Shown: positions 36,600 to 49,810 of the stretch, piece by piece | Numbering within the stretch: position 1 is the first letter of the stretch | Layout of the letters: the number at the start of each line of letters is the position of its first letter | The notes under the pieces: generated by a model | The model's database searches: none | Told to the model about the DNA's origin: nothing | The model's input: only the letters and a program-made list of their open reading frames with translations | DNA from: Bugulina stolonifera | Lineage: Eukaryota; Bryozoa; Gymnolaemata; Cheilostomatida; Bugulidae | Length of the DNA: 64,000 bases | Assembly (NCBI GenBank): GCA_935421135.1 | Contig: OW285193.1 | Span: 12,324,099 to 12,388,098, forward strand | Reading direction: 5' to 3' | Made by a program: the position numbers and the translations under genes

Positions 36600-37720
36600 T
36601 GAAGTCAATTATCCATCTGAAGAGAATGATCCACCACACCAGAACTTGGCTTATCCAACACGTCTCTCTACTGCATAATCCAAATATAATGCATGGTGCA
36701 ACAAGATTAACAACCTATAATAATGTACATAATTTATTAGCCTTGCCTTTTAGACCTCTCCAAGGAGATAAGGGTTGGGTATTGTACATTCCATGAACTT
36801 CGTTTAAAAGATTTAGAACCCAAACTAATCATTTAGTTTCAAGAGATTTTAAGACTGCATCAAGGGTGCATGGTTGATCTTGGTGCAAAATGTTATTATC
36901 TCTTGGAGAATAAAAAAAACATAAAGTTGGGAAATTACAGTAGACTGAGGTGCTTTCCCTTAAGATTTGCCAACCCTCACCCATACTTGGACCATTAGAG
37001 AAGTAATGAGGTGAAACTAATGCTAATATAGAACTGTGATGTAGATCCCCATACAATGTATATATAAATATTATTGGGTACATAATAATGTGGGATAATA
37101 GGGGATGGGTGTGATACAATCAGAGAGACGTACTTGGAAGTGATGGAAACACCAAGGGTGGGGCACTTGAAGCACTTGCTGGAGACTGGCATAGGTTCAC
37201 AGAATTAAATGGGTCCACCACTAAGCAGAATAACATTAGATGACATACATGTGTAGCAAGGCCTAGTTAAATCAGCGAAATTCTTATATTTCTAGTTAGT
37301 TCCCATGCTCACTAACAGGACTGTTCATAATAAGCAAAATGAAATACGTGTATAGGTTATCAAAAGTTATTTTGTGTAAATCTTGTATAATCTGTAATTA
37401 GTGCTTGTTAAAAGGTGGCCTTGGGCGGAAATTTGGGTCTTCCCGATGTCCGATTCTGATAGCCGGGATTTGACGTTAACTATTTTGTAGCATGACAACA
37501 ATGGCAAACACTTTGTGTACAATGAAGTCATACTTTATGTCCTTTATGTTGAATGATACTACAAGTAATGTATATCATTATTGTAAATTACTACAAGTCA
37601 TACTGCAGTTTTATTGCAGAGCAAAGGATTCATCATTAGGTCATGCACAACGTCTGGCACTGTGACCATTATTGGACATCAATGACAGGATCAAAAGCAG
37701 ACACGACCTAATTGATGAGA
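36600..37720. other. Divergent intergenic region, nothing recognised
   Basis: This is 1.2 kb between the first exon of the minus-strand WAP gene and the start of the plus-strand tetraspanin. It must contain both promoters. I found no convincing TATA element or extra exon. Confidence 0.4.
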
Positions 37721-37722
37721 TA

Positions 37723-40700
37723 ATGTTGAGCCGATTAAAAGTAAAAGTGACCAATGAGCAGCGTCTCGTCTGGGCAGAACTTCTACAATGGTGTAACCTC
37801 TTATTCATATTCTGCGTGGTAATACAAATAGGTAAGCGAACAAATATATTATGACGTATTCATTTTGCTAATGATAGTGTTAAATTTTTTTTGTTTATAA
37901 CAAAAGATACAGTTCCCTCTTTCACACTCACATTGATATTTGTACCGATATTTAGGGCCATCAATATTAATAATATTCAAATTCCTAAAATAATGTCGAC
38001 AAGTCATTTGATAAAACCTAAGGATGGCAGCTTCTATACCTAGCATCCCTGTGCCGAGACTTTGGTTTGTACTTAGGATTTATGCACCATTGTAACTTCA
38101 ACCCAAACACACAGTACAATGTATAACAGGAAGTCTAACTGTAAACATTTGAATCCACCAACATGGTTTTCGTAGACAACTAGGTTTATGGACTGCTAGA
38201 TATACCATGTTGTGTTGGATAGTGCTGGGATTATTGTTGCCATATGATGGATTATAAGTGAGTAGATTAAGGGATTAGTAATAACATCATAATATAAACC
38301 TGAAATCAAAGGCCTGGTGGCTTATCTTTAGAGACCATCAGATTTATGATGAGATTACAGTCTATGTTCTACTGAGTATACTACATAGTAGCATACTCCA
38401 AGCCCCAGAAAATATCAAGTGAGTCTGTGGAACCTGGGTTAAAATTGCGTAGGGAGCCCAAGCTACACAGTGATAACCACCTAACTATTATTCTAATACA
38501 TGTGGAAAACTGGCCTATAAACTTTCATTTACTATTCACACACCATGACTTGTACTCCAGAAACATGATTAAGAGATTTGCCTTCTCACCCTACCTATAT
38601 GTGCTTATATACTCGTATATTGAAACATGGCAATTGATATGCCAATGCCTATTAGTTCCTATATCATGCTATAATGTTAGTTTACATTTACATTTTGGAG
38701 TTGCACAATCATGTGACTAAAGCAGAGAGGGAACAACTTCTCAGTGTAAATATAGGGATAATCATACTTACAGGTCATGTGAAGCACATTACATTAGCAG
38801 AGAGCAGTTGATACAATGCCATCAGCCTGTGTACCCAGTCTATTCTGTGTTCAGCATCAAATTTGCATTACAATCAGCTCTGATCTCTGCAACTAAACTC
38901 AGACCCCAGGGTCACAATTTATATTGAGAAATGCATGTAAAATTATTGTTACAGCTATGGCAAGTGGATTGTGGGTAGTGAGTTCAGGTATCAAAACATT
39001 TCTACAGGGACACAACTCCAACGTGCTGCCGGCGCTGCTTCTCTTCTCTAGTGTGCTCACTATATGCCTCTCCGTTGTTGGATATGGTGGCACACTACAT
39101 ATAGCGTCCCATTACGCAGACGAGAGATTCTTTGCTATTAGAAATCTCATGTGGTTTGAGTTACTAGGATCTATCTTAGGTAAATATATATATTGTAATC
39201 TACCAAATTGACGATATAACATGTATACCTTGTTCATTTCAAATTAAAATAATAAATTTTCATTCATGCACAGGGCCATCATGTGCCACAAATCAGTCAC
39301 ATGGCCAATTCAAACTGAGCTAACTAACATGATAGAATAGCACAAAAATAGAATGGGTCGGGTAGAATTCAAACTGCACCATGGAAAGAGAGAACAACTC
39401 CTAATTCTGTCTTTTAATTGAATATTTAAAATACACTGCATACATGTACATGTGGTATAATATTTACCTTGTATGTGTAATGTTGGCTATACATCATTGT
39501 GTGTAGGTGTTATATGTATGATACTCGGGGTTACGAGTTTCACGATAGTGCACGGTGACATCTTGTGGGCGGCAGAAAGAGGCATTAAGTCGGAGATGTC
39601 ACACTATTCATCGGCAGCATCAGCTAAGCTCAAGGTAGATCAACTCCAGACAAAGTTCAAGTGCTGTGGAGTGACTAGCTACCGTGACTGGTTTTCCATT
39701 CCGTGGCAGAAGTATACCATCAAGTAAGTGCCTTCAAAACCGTAACATGTAGCAAATCAATGTTGACAGAATCAGGCATGTACAATGTATACAAACAGAT
39801 ACCTTTTTATAAACTAGTATGTTTCATGAACAACTTATCCAAATATTAGGGTTCTCACGCTTTTTACATACAAAGTACAGTCTCAGTGGGAATGATTTCA
39901 ATTCAAGTTCAATTGCAATTTTACCTAACCTGAATAAATTGAGTAAAGTGCACAACTACTACTTCCTAAAATCCAACTTAGCAAGTATCAGCATGTAATA
40001 CTGGTAATTTATAAGCATTTTAACTACATGTACATGTGCTACCTACATGTAGTTGATATGAGACCCTGCATGTATATATTTCAGAGGATCTGATGACATA
40101 GAGGACAGCGTACCTTGGAGTTGCTGCTCCCCAGAATCACCTCGGCCATGTATTCACTTCTCGGTCACTCAAAATATGAAACACAAAGCCTACTCATACC
40201 CACGTAGGTATGCACTAGCAATTGACTAGTGTTATCTGCAAAATAGAGAACGTGTGACAAGCAATTTGACTTTCTGTTATAAAGAGTACATTTAGCACAT
40301 TTATGTGAACAACGCTATAGGAAACCCTTGAGTGATTGACTAAGTCTTATACCATAAATATTAGATTTACTAAAAATAACATTTTCAGGTGATTTGACAT
40401 TACATACACAGGGATGTGTTGAATCTATAACCAAGTACCTTGGGCACCACATGTTTTATGTCTGTGGGGGATTGATGGTTTTCATAGGATTTACGTTGGT
40501 ATGTAATAAAAAATAATAAACATGTACGGCTGTATACTCGCACGTGAACTTTAATAGCTATATGCATATTATTTTTTTAACACATAGTCTTTCAATATTT
40601 GTCTGACATAGGTTAGCTTCATCAAAATTTATTGAAGACTTCATTGTCTCAATAAGATTTATCTCCTCTTTTTCTACTTAGTTAGCGATATCCATGTGGA

Positions 40701-41962
40701 GCAGACTCCTGGAGACAGCAGTAGCTAATGCCTACACCATTGGAGATCCTGAGTGTACCACGTGGGGCTATTTCATTGTCAACTTTGGCCCTGACATTGA
40801 AGACTTATATGAACCAATAGAATCAGGTATGTATCCTTCCAGATAGTCAAGTTCACCCAAAACTCCAATGACATGATAAGAAAGAAATTAGGCCAAAATA
40901 TTAAAGATGCACATTTCGAACTTGAAAAAATAGATAGCAGTAGCAAGCCTAGATACCGTAGATTGGCTGTCTTGACTTGTATCCGTAAATAATTATGACT
41001 ACATGTATGTAGATTATGGAACTTCTACTCCCCACTCATCAAGCTATTATTCTGAGGAGGAATCTTCTAGAACGTTTGAAGAGGAAGATGAAGAGGATGA
41101 AGAGAGTGGTGTTGGTGGGTAGACCATTGTGTGTGTGTGCTTGTGTGTGTGTAAAATTAAAATTGATATCACCAAACTAAACAGCATTCCATATAGGATA
41201 AATATCACCATTTCAGCTTTGGCTATACAGTGTCAGATTAAACTTTTTTGCTCCCATCTAGTTAGTAGAAAGTAATTATAAGAACAATTTAAACCAACTA
41301 CATGCAGGTGCCATTCATTTTATCTACTTTTCTGTGATTGTTAGGCCTGCGTGTTGAAGGTAGACCTAAATAGCTCATAAGTTTTGCAAATATGCAATGT
41401 AGTAATTGTAAATAGATATACATGTAGACTTACATGAAGACATATAAATCGCTATTATTAAATGATGGTCAAGAGTATTACCTGTTTTGAAGTGTTTTAT
41501 GATCAAAGATGTTTATAAATTTCAGCTGCATCATCCCTCTCTGAGAAAGTAATAGAGGTAACTGGGCCGGAAACTCCTGTGGGCCACAGTGATCTTTCTA
41601 CAATAATGGCAATTCCTGGCACCACAATCACGGGAACAACGGGCACATCAGCTACCCAAGATACATCTGACACACTGACCACAACGGACTCTACTACTTC
41701 ATCTATACCAAACAATAATAATAACTACACAATTGATGGTGCAGTAATAACTTCCAGACCAAATAGAAACAACAACAAGAATCTTGGTTTAAAGAAGTCC
41801 GCTTCTTCACCGGCACCATTAAGAACAAAACATAAAAACTATAAACCAATTAGGCAAGAATTTGGTGATAGCCCTATTCCAATTCCCCCACCTCTTCCAG
41901 AACAATTTTCTGAGAACAATATCGCCGGCATGCCACCAATACCACCTTTACCATTCCGATAA
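37723..41962 (+). CDS. Peripherin/RDS-ROM1 family tetraspanin
   Basis: Eight exons fit in phase: 37723-37831, 38955-39179, 39507-39723, 40085-40203, 40389-40498, 40682-40826, 41013-41114 and 41526-41962. They encode 487 residues. The N-terminus LKVKVTNEQRLVWAELLQW mirrors the peripherin start and was used to choose the ATG. Four membrane segments lie near residues 18-38, 55-80, 100-125 and 245-270. The large extracellular loop has FKCCG and RDWFSIPW (about 162-173), then VPWSCCSPESPRPC and a later GC, the signature spacing of the RDS branch. PRPH2 and ROM1 shape photoreceptor disc rims by oligomerising; here the role is unknown. The position matching the oligomer-forming Cys150 of PRPH2 is Ala. 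The cytoplasmic tail is unusually long (about 200 residues): an acidic Ser/Glu stretch, a Thr/Asn-rich stretch and a proline-rich end (PIPIPPPLPEQF). Confidence 0.87.
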
Positions 41963-41969
41963 GGTGACT

Positions 41970-43000
41970 GTAGTAATAATTCAAGTGAAACGCATTACAA
42001 AAAATCGCATATAAAAATAAACTTATGTTTTATAATGATTATGTACAGTAAATAGAAATACAAGATATAAACAGCATTTCAAAATAAAGTATTAGAAATC
42101 AAAATGCTCGAATAATCACAATTCATAACGATCATATTATCATCATCTTCATGTTGAATAGTTATCATTATGATTTTGATAATCACAAGATTTAAGATCA
42201 GATTCAGATTGCATCAAGTAATGTCGAAAGCATATGACCATAATCATTATCATAATGTATAATATATTGTATATTAGGGGTTTGGTCATTTTCTACATAT
42301 TGTAGAATGTATTTTTAGCAAGGAATTTATCTTTGAGCAGTCAGAGACTTGTTTCAAATCCATGAAAATACCATTCCCTGACTGGGGTTTGAACCTGGGG
42401 CCTCTACGGCACCTAATCGCCTAGCACAGTGAACAGAACATGCTACCACTACACCAGCTAAGCAACCTTAGAAAAGGAAGCTTCACTGGTGAGCAGTAGA
42501 CATGCTCTGAGCGAACTGCACATGAGGCACCCCTCTTATTATGGCCACCTTGCGCCTTACTGAATGTTAGGGGGTTTGGCCATTTTCTATATATTGTATA
42601 CTGTATTTTTAGCAAGGAATTTATCTTTGAGCAAATGTATTGTGCATTCAACTAATATAAATATGCTATCCTTATGATCAATCCAGTTATGTTGTGTTAG
42701 TCATGATATTAATATTAATTATATTATTATATAATACTAAATTATTATAATTGTTGTATTCCTATTGTTTGTATTCAATGAATACTTATACTAATACTGA
42801 CACTATTCATTGAAAGAAAGATATGCCTAAGGTCAAGGTGCAAGTTGATTTTCAAATTTGTAGCTAAATAAAACTCCTACCCTTCAAGCTCCATATACTT
42901 CGACCATTGACATGATCTAAAATATTAGCATTCTTGGATTAAAAATAAATTCTTCTCAAAGCTCAATGGGAATCACCAAAGAATCAACTTGCAACATTTT
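41970..43000. other. Intergenic region with repeat insert
   Basis: Apart from the tRNA-derived repeat and its flanking direct repeats, I see no gene. It begins with the likely 3' UTR of the tetraspanin. Confidence 0.4.
42277..42636 (-). mobile_element. tRNA-derived SINE-like element between direct repeats
   Basis: On the minus strand, TAGCTGGTGTAGTGGTAGCA (42460-42441) matches an RNA polymerase III A box. CCAGGTTCAAACCCC (42398-42384) matches a B box, at tRNA-like spacing. The stems are imperfect, so it is not a working tRNA. Two diverged direct copies of about 65 bases (containing AGCAAGGAATTTATCTTTGA) lie at 42277-42341 and 42570-42636 and bracket the tRNA part. Either the bracket is part of the element or the insert sits in an older local duplication. 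Confidence 0.6.
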
Positions 43001-43002
43001 AT

Positions 43003-43449
43003 TATTTTGATTTTCTCTTCTCACTTTGACTTTCTTGCGGTATAGCTCCTTTTGTTCTCCTTTTCAAGTACCTGTGCAACAGCATGAAAAACATGCAAAA
43101 GTTTTCAATATGAAAAACAAAAACATGATGCTGAGATTTATTACAGTCATGCACACTATGTTATACTGCTAAAGTTACATGTATATAAAATATATATATG
43201 ATGGGATTCCCAAACATAACATGAGAACAGTTGTGACCGTAACATCTATAGTTATACTCCTTGGTTATAGTAGCATCTTTGTTTTCATTTGATTAGCAGA
43301 ATGATAGACTTGTTTAACGTCTCGTAAAATAGGCATGTACCTATTTGATCATACACTTTGCAAGTGACACTTTGTTGTCACGCATGATTTGAGTAGCGAC
43401 ATTGATTTCCTTCTTAATTCTTTGCTTCCTTTGTAGTCGGCATTTGAAT
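43003..43449 (-). CDS. Possible small basic protein, partial
   Basis: Two minus-strand stretches, about 43449-43369 and 43070-43003, are open and rich in Lys/Arg/Gln. They can be spliced (AA|GTGTAT donor, CACAG acceptor) to read from NPKFKCRLQRKQRIKKEIN into YLKRRTKGAIPQ and a stop. I could not find a proper start codon: the region upstream runs into the TMEM201 5' end. It could be a nuclear or ribosome-associated basic protein, or chance. Confidence 0.22.
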
Positions 43450-43522
43450 TTAGGATTCTTTTATATTCGAAACAAAGTTAAAAAATAACAATTTGGCCTT
43501 GTATTGTGACTTAACTCTGACA

Positions 43523-46500
43523 ATGGAAGCCAAATATATGTATAAAATACCTATACACGTAGTTAGCTTAGCTTCTGTTTTTATTTCGGTTTCTGTAGTG
43601 TTGTTGTTCAAACTTTGCAGGTGAGTATTCAGTGTGATTGATGTATCAGCAGAGTACAGTATAGTATTCAGACTTTCTGAATCTGGATAAAGGGGAGTAA
43701 AGTGAATCTATTCAATTTCCTCCTTTTGAGTTAACCAATAATAATGATATACTTATTTCACTAAACATTAACTTATTATAATTATTAAATACCAGCCGAA
43801 GGGATGGTGATGATAATTTTTGAAGAATGTCAACGTGAGAGCCTCTCTTACCTCTTCTTCTCTAGTACATACTAGAGCACGTAGCAAGTGGCATGCCTCT
43901 ATTAATTTGAATCCTTAGCCAGCCTAATATTTTCAGTGTATGTCACTCATCGTGTGACTTGGTTCCATCAGTGTGCATCAACATGTTTATCAATGACCAC
44001 AGGTCAGAGATTCATTTTTAATTCTCTTACAGTTTTGAGAAGGAAGCTATTATGGTATGCAGACATTTTGGCATAGATGGTTGGTGGATCACCACGAGAT
44101 GCTGATCTAGTTACTACCACATTACTGGCTCTTTCTTTTGTCAGTTCATCGTAAGCGCATATTAGCGACCTGTGATTTTCTTCACGCGAGAGAAGTCGTA
44201 GCAGGAGAGAGTGTCTGATTTTGGCTCGTCTTTCAGCAAGAGTCTCCAGCTGAAGATTATTTCGTTCTTGCGTTATACTATCTCTTCCCTTTAGTTTTGA
44301 TATGAACGGATCGCTTTATGTTGTATCATCTCAATGTCACTAATTAGGTATTCTAGAGATGTATCCCACACAGCTGCAGCATATTCAACTTGTGGCCTAC
44401 AGAGGCTAGTGTACGCTAGCAATTGTGCATTCTGAGGAGCATTGTGAAGAGCACGTTGGATCATACCTAACTGTCTTCTAGCTTTTCTCACTTTGGTCGT
44501 TATGTGTTCGTCAAACTTCAAATTTGATTGTAGGATCACACCAAGGTACTGTATTTTGTTTCCTGCACCACTGACAGGTGGGTGTCATCTAGCATATAGT
44601 GAGCTTCAGGGGAGGTCTCAGTGGCATTGAAGGCTAACACAGAGCACTTATCAATGTTAAATGACATGCACCATGTACGTGACCATTGTTGCAAGGCGTC
44701 AACATTTTTTTGGAAGCTCTGTTTGTCGGTAAGATTATTCACAACTTGATAAACCAGTGTATCATCAGCGAAAAGACTGATGTTACAGTCAATACGATCT
44801 GGGAGATCATTAATGTATGCTAAGAACAGGGTAGGACCAAGCACTGATCCCTGTGGAACACCTGACGTGACGGATAGCTCGGAAGATAGTTTGCCTTTGA
44901 TTCTGACTTGTCCAGTCAGAATATAGGCTATAAAGGCCTAAAACCACATTGACGGTTTCATTTACATGTATTTGCATTCTAGATTTCAATTTTATTCACA
45001 GGCCCTATTTCAACAAAGTTGTAACATGTTGGTTTTGCCATAAGAGCTCATCTGTTCCATATGGCAATAGAAATTGTTGGGACTGCATGCACTGTGACCA
45101 ATACAATGGCTTCACTCAAGATGGCGGCTATAACAAGGCTATTCCAGCTCAATATGAGGTAATGAGTAATGACAACCAGATTACTTGATAAACTTGTAAC
45201 CAGTAGTATTGGCATAGCCTGGACATCAGGCCTACTAGGCTACAGTTTAGTTCAGTTCAGTGGTAGAGACTAGAGAATAGGCCTGGGAAAACTGGACGTA
45301 TTAATTCATTTGCTCACCTTATGTGAGAGCCTTTCAGTGGCAGAATAAAACACAACGTGTATTACTATTGTAACGGATTGGATTGGCAATGTTCCTCTTA
45401 ACTGCCTCACTGAACAACACAGTCAAGCATGGAATGCTGTTCTAGCCTATAATATTGAAAGGTAGACAATGAAAGAAACCATTATACCCTTGACTTTTGT
45501 ATCAGCGATACTACTGTGGTAAACAATACAAAAGGGAAATTCACATACATGTAAGACCAGCAAACAAATCAATACACTCAGGTTTTCCCCAGGCCTACTC
45601 TCTATCACTTTGCTGAACGAAACTTTGTATACTGATTGGTTTATACGAGGCCTGGGCCTAGTGCCCAGGGTAGCATTTATCACAGTGAGTATTTGTTTTG
45701 CCTGCTGCAGTAACCAACTGTCGGATTTTATCTATCAAATTTGTGTTCAATGTTGTAACACCATATTTAATATGGGTAGGAGGACCTGAATTATCCTATT
45801 GGTTGCTCTCAGCAAGTTACTTCCCAATCCCAGCAGCCGACGATAAGCAAGCTTTGTGAACAGTGTAGTCGAAATCAGACTTTGAAAGTGAAGCAACTTG
45901 CAAACTTTATTCCGACCGATGAGGTATAATATAGATCCTTTCTATGTGGTATAGTAGTACGTAGTGTGTGCTATATAGTGTGTGCTATTTAGTGTGTGCT
46001 ATTTAGTGTGTGCTATGTAGTGTGTGCTATGTAGTGTGTGCTATGTAGTGTGTGCTATGTAGTGTGTGCTATGTAGTGTGTGCTATGTAGTGTGTGCTAT
46101 GTAGTGTGTGCTATGTAGTGTGTGCTATGTAGTGTGTGCTATGTAGTGTGTGCTATGTAGTGTGTGCTATGTAGTGTGTGCTATGTAATGTGTGCTATGT
46201 AGTGAGATGACCCTCAAGATATCAACAAACTGATTGGAGAAATTGAATTCTGCAAAATCATTCACATTATTAGGAAAGTGGACAGACTTTGGCATCCCTT
46301 CATTTTCTTATTTGAGATAGCAACTAACCACTTTGTTTAAATGCCGTTACAAGGCCATGTCTTGTTTAACCATACATGTAGGTTACTATGCTATGATTGT
46401 AGTCCCAGTTTGATAAAGAGGTTGAGTTGTATGAGAAGAAACTGGAGAGAGTTTACAGACTCTGTTTCCAATGTGAACATCGGGTCAACACGGAACTAAA

Positions 46501-48920
46501 AAGACAGAACGCCATACTTCGACCTAAAATCATCAAGTATAGGCAGTCAAAGAGATTTTATGGTAGCCCTATGTCCAATGGAGTATCTAGTGGTCAGCAA
46601 GTAAGTAGGCTACAGCATAAACAACCCAACCATATTGTTGTAACATTAGGGTTTGCGGTTAATTTATAGTGTAGACAAATTGTGTGACCAACCATTAATA
46701 CCTGTAAACTTCTATGTATATTTGATGGCTCAAGCAACTTTGGTTTATTTTATTTTTCCAGGTGGTACAGGAGGTCATCGTCACTTGGATATCTAGGTGT
46801 CTAAGAGTGATATTAGTGTTGACGGCAGCAATGGATCTCATCTCATGTATAGTCTCCACCCCATTCATATCATCATATATGACTGAGAAGATAACTTCTA
46901 TAAACTCTTTATACTATGTCTCTCACAGATCTAAGATATTACTTGTGGCTTTGATTACTCAAACTCTTTCTCTTCTACTCTCTCTTCGACTGTTGCAGAG
47001 GTATTGATATGTTAGCTTTATCTAAGTTTGATACCAATTTTTCTGTTTCAACTGAACTAATTTTACTACAACTGTTATAAAAAATTATATCCAGCTATGC
47101 ATACTGAACCATGTAAATCAAACTGGTTATTGGCTGTTTTGGAAAAAGAAGAGTTTTAATTTGTATTCTTGTCTGTTTGTAGAAAGTTGCGTTTAGACTT
47201 AGGTCTATGCATTTTATGGTTATCATCATACGGATATGAGGTGCTGAGGCTACATATTCTACTCCATAGACTACTGTCCAACAGCTACGTACCTATTGCT
47301 TTATCACTTATTACGCTGATTATTCATTTTATCAACTCTTCTCGTCGGGAATCAAGCATGTCTTTAGATCCCAGGTAATGGCAGCTATTCCATTGCAACC
47401 TAATACATAGACCAACATTTTTATTATCAGTCCACTAGTCTCTGTTGAATTCATAAAGAATAATTTTCCCGTTCCAGGAGTGTAAACACGTTGTGTAAAA
47501 ATAATCACCCAAATGAAATAGTAATTTTGTGTGTGAAAATGAAATAGTTCGGATATACTTTTCTAACTGACACTTCTGTAACTATGGACTGTGTTTCTTG
47601 TAGATCACCGAGTCCTGCTATTAGTTATAACGACTGCCACTCTATGCTCAGTGATAGTAGCATAAGTGTTGGCCCAGGGCCAGCTAATCACCTAATGAAT
47701 AGTTTACCTGCATACAGTAGGGGTGTGTCACCAGACTATGAGCCCATGGATTGTGCTACCTCAGAATTGTCTTCTCTTAGCTTGGGCCAACAAAACAACA
47801 GTAACAAGCATTGTGAGTTACTCATTGAGGACAGTAAAGTATTTTATCGTAGTTTCATTTAATATTGATTGTAATTACCACAGCTCTTGTCCATGTATTT
47901 GTTTTATTATTTATGTATATCTGTGCTTGTGAGATAACCAGTAACTATAATAAAAATGATCTAAAATGTAAATATAGGATCCACATGTGACCAACTGACT
48001 GAATGTTTTAGATTTCTCTCCCCGTGTCTCCCCTCCACCATATGATCCTGTGATAGCACCGGCCCAGTTTGACACCAGTTCTATACACTCGTCAAGATTC
48101 AGTGGAAGGGCAAGTGTACACTCTTTCCGTACAGCGAGGTCAAATGGTCACATTGGAGAACCTAGACTACGTAACTTGACAAGAAGCCCTTCTCGTGCAT
48201 CATTATATTCCCAGCCTCAGATAGCTTCAAATCATGGCTCTACATATGATCAGATAATGGGTGGTCTATCTACCCCTCCTAGTGTTAGTCATTACAGAAG
48301 TGTAGGTTCTACACCTGGCTCTCCTAACAGCACGATATATAGCGCTGGCTCCTATGTACCAATGAGAGGTGAGGTTCTAACAGCTTATATATCAACTTTA
48401 CACAGTATAAGTTCAACATTGTTGCATACTATTCCTGTTACCATCATCAGGATTACGTCTTACGGGTTACAATATTCTATGCATATTCATTCACAAGCGA
48501 AGTACTATTACAGAAATTTTATATTTGGCATTGACCTAATATTAATAAATAGTGCTTCATTGAACAATGAATATTTCTGTTTCCACATTCAGCGGTTCTA
48601 GCTTTGAAAAGTCATACATTACTGCTCTGTGAAATAATAGTTTTATTATCACAGAAATGAAAAGACTTAGAATGTTTTCCATGTAAAATTTACATTTGCT
48701 TGTAAATGCAATATTATAATACTTTTTATTTATCAATATTTTATGTCCTTTCTGATGGCCTCATAATAATGTTGTTACGTTTTTCTTAACAGTGCCACCA
48801 GAGAGGACTTCATTGCTCACACAGATATTCCTAGGAGTTAGCCTTGGAATTAACATATCTATAGCCGCCTTCATCCTGGGACGCTACTCTGCTAATGGTG
48901 ATCTCCTCTCTTTTGTATAG
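43523..48920 (+). CDS. TMEM201: TMEM201 (NET5/Samp1), inner nuclear membrane protein
   Basis: Nine exons fit in phase: 43523-43620, 45002-45158, 45813-45923, 46403-46600, 46762-47000, 47183-47374, 47604-47812, 48012-48368 and 48793-48920. They encode 562 residues (human about 666). In animals and yeast (Ima1) this protein sits in the inner nuclear membrane and links the envelope to centrosome and cytoskeleton. An N-terminal membrane segment is followed by a near-perfect Ima1 N-terminal domain: CWFC, VPYGNRNCWDCMHCDQYNGF and YNKAIPAQYE. Further CEQC and CFQC pairs come in exons 3 and 4, together a zinc-binding cysteine set. Exons 5 and 6 encode hydrophobic membrane segments. Exons 7 and 8 are Ser/Pro/Tyr-rich like the nucleoplasmic tail. 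The last exon gives a final membrane span (IFLGVSLGINISIAAFILG). AATAAA lies at 48979. Intron 1 hosts a LINE fragment. Confidence 0.93.
43930..44945 (-). mobile_element. Truncated, frameshifted LINE (reverse transcriptase end)
   Basis: On the minus strand the frame reads SGVPQGSVLGPTLFLAYIN and LFADDTLVYQ, the conserved motifs around the reverse-transcriptase catalytic Asp pair. It continues through WCMSFNIDKC and QLGMIQRALHNAP-type thumb sequence to a C-terminal end (RELKMNL, stop near 44010). Frame breaks near 44540 and 44305 and the absence of everything 5' of motif B show a dead, 5'-truncated copy. It resembles Jockey/CR1-type non-LTR elements. It lies in intron 1 of TMEM201, in the opposite orientation, ending about 60 bases before exon 2. 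Confidence 0.88.
45950..46205. repeat. 14-base minisatellite in TMEM201 intron
   Basis: About 17 near-perfect tandem copies of GTGTGCTATGTAGT, with early copies reading CTATATAGT or CTATTTAGT. The homogeneity suggests recent expansion. Confidence 0.92.
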
Positions 48921-48929
48921 CTACGGTTT

Positions 48930-49805
48930 GTTAGAATTATGGCTGTAGCTTTTAGTTTCTACCAAAGTATGCTACTTTAATAAAGGTTGGTACCTCGGCC
49001 TTACCTTTGCAATATTTTGTGCAATGAATTTGGTCCATTTTTCATGAACTGATTTAATTTCTAATTTTATGTTTCAATGTAGTTTGATCATATTATAAGG
49101 TACACAGTTGGTTTCTTGACTGCTTGCAGTACCAACAACTCGTTCTTGCAATTTTTGAATTCCTAACCTAAAAGTACTTGATCGTATTCTCACGGTGTGG
49201 TGATGATTTGAAAACGTTTAAAGAAATGCTGAACACAAACAAACCTACAGAATTAGTTCATTTGATAGATTTTTATTGAAACATTGAGTAATAATAAATA
49301 TTTTATTGTATACTTATTTGTTCCTTTCCACGCTCCTCACTGTTATGTTGCCCAGTTGCTGGATGCTTACTACAAGTCATGGTCTTGTCAAGTCAAGTCA
49401 CAAGTCACTTCTCTAGTCTGGGAGTACTATTTTGTGATGTTTAACCTGGGAGGGTGTTGGCCTAGTTCTACAGTCAGTTTAGTTAGAGCAAGCCCCTGTT
49501 AGCCACTAGATCAATGGCGTTTTTATTGCTATTGCTATTGCTCTGGAATTCCATGCTTTGAGCATGCATTTAAAGTTGTCTTCTCTCATTTAAGAATTGC
49601 ATTGCTGTTTAGGTTTTGTATGAACTTTTGGCATGAAACATTGTAAACACTGATAGCATTGCTTGAAAACTAAATGCAAATATAATTTTGGTACTAATCA
49701 AAGTATAATTCTGTTCACATGTAATTCACTTTCTTAGAAAAATTGGTTTAATTTTTTAAATAAAATTAAGTAGAGTTATGTTCTCATGTACCTAATTGTA
49801 TTACG
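48930..49805. other. Convergent intergenic region
   Basis: Between the 3' ends of TMEM201 and the minus-strand basic-protein gene. No exon or structured repeat was seen apart from the TMEM201 polyadenylation signal at its start. Confidence 0.4.
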
Positions 49806-49810
49806 CTTTC

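Noticed and set aside
42373..42466. Candidate functional tRNA gene on the minus strand
   Set aside because: A and B boxes are present, but the T-arm and acceptor stems do not pair properly, so it was called a tRNA-derived repeat.
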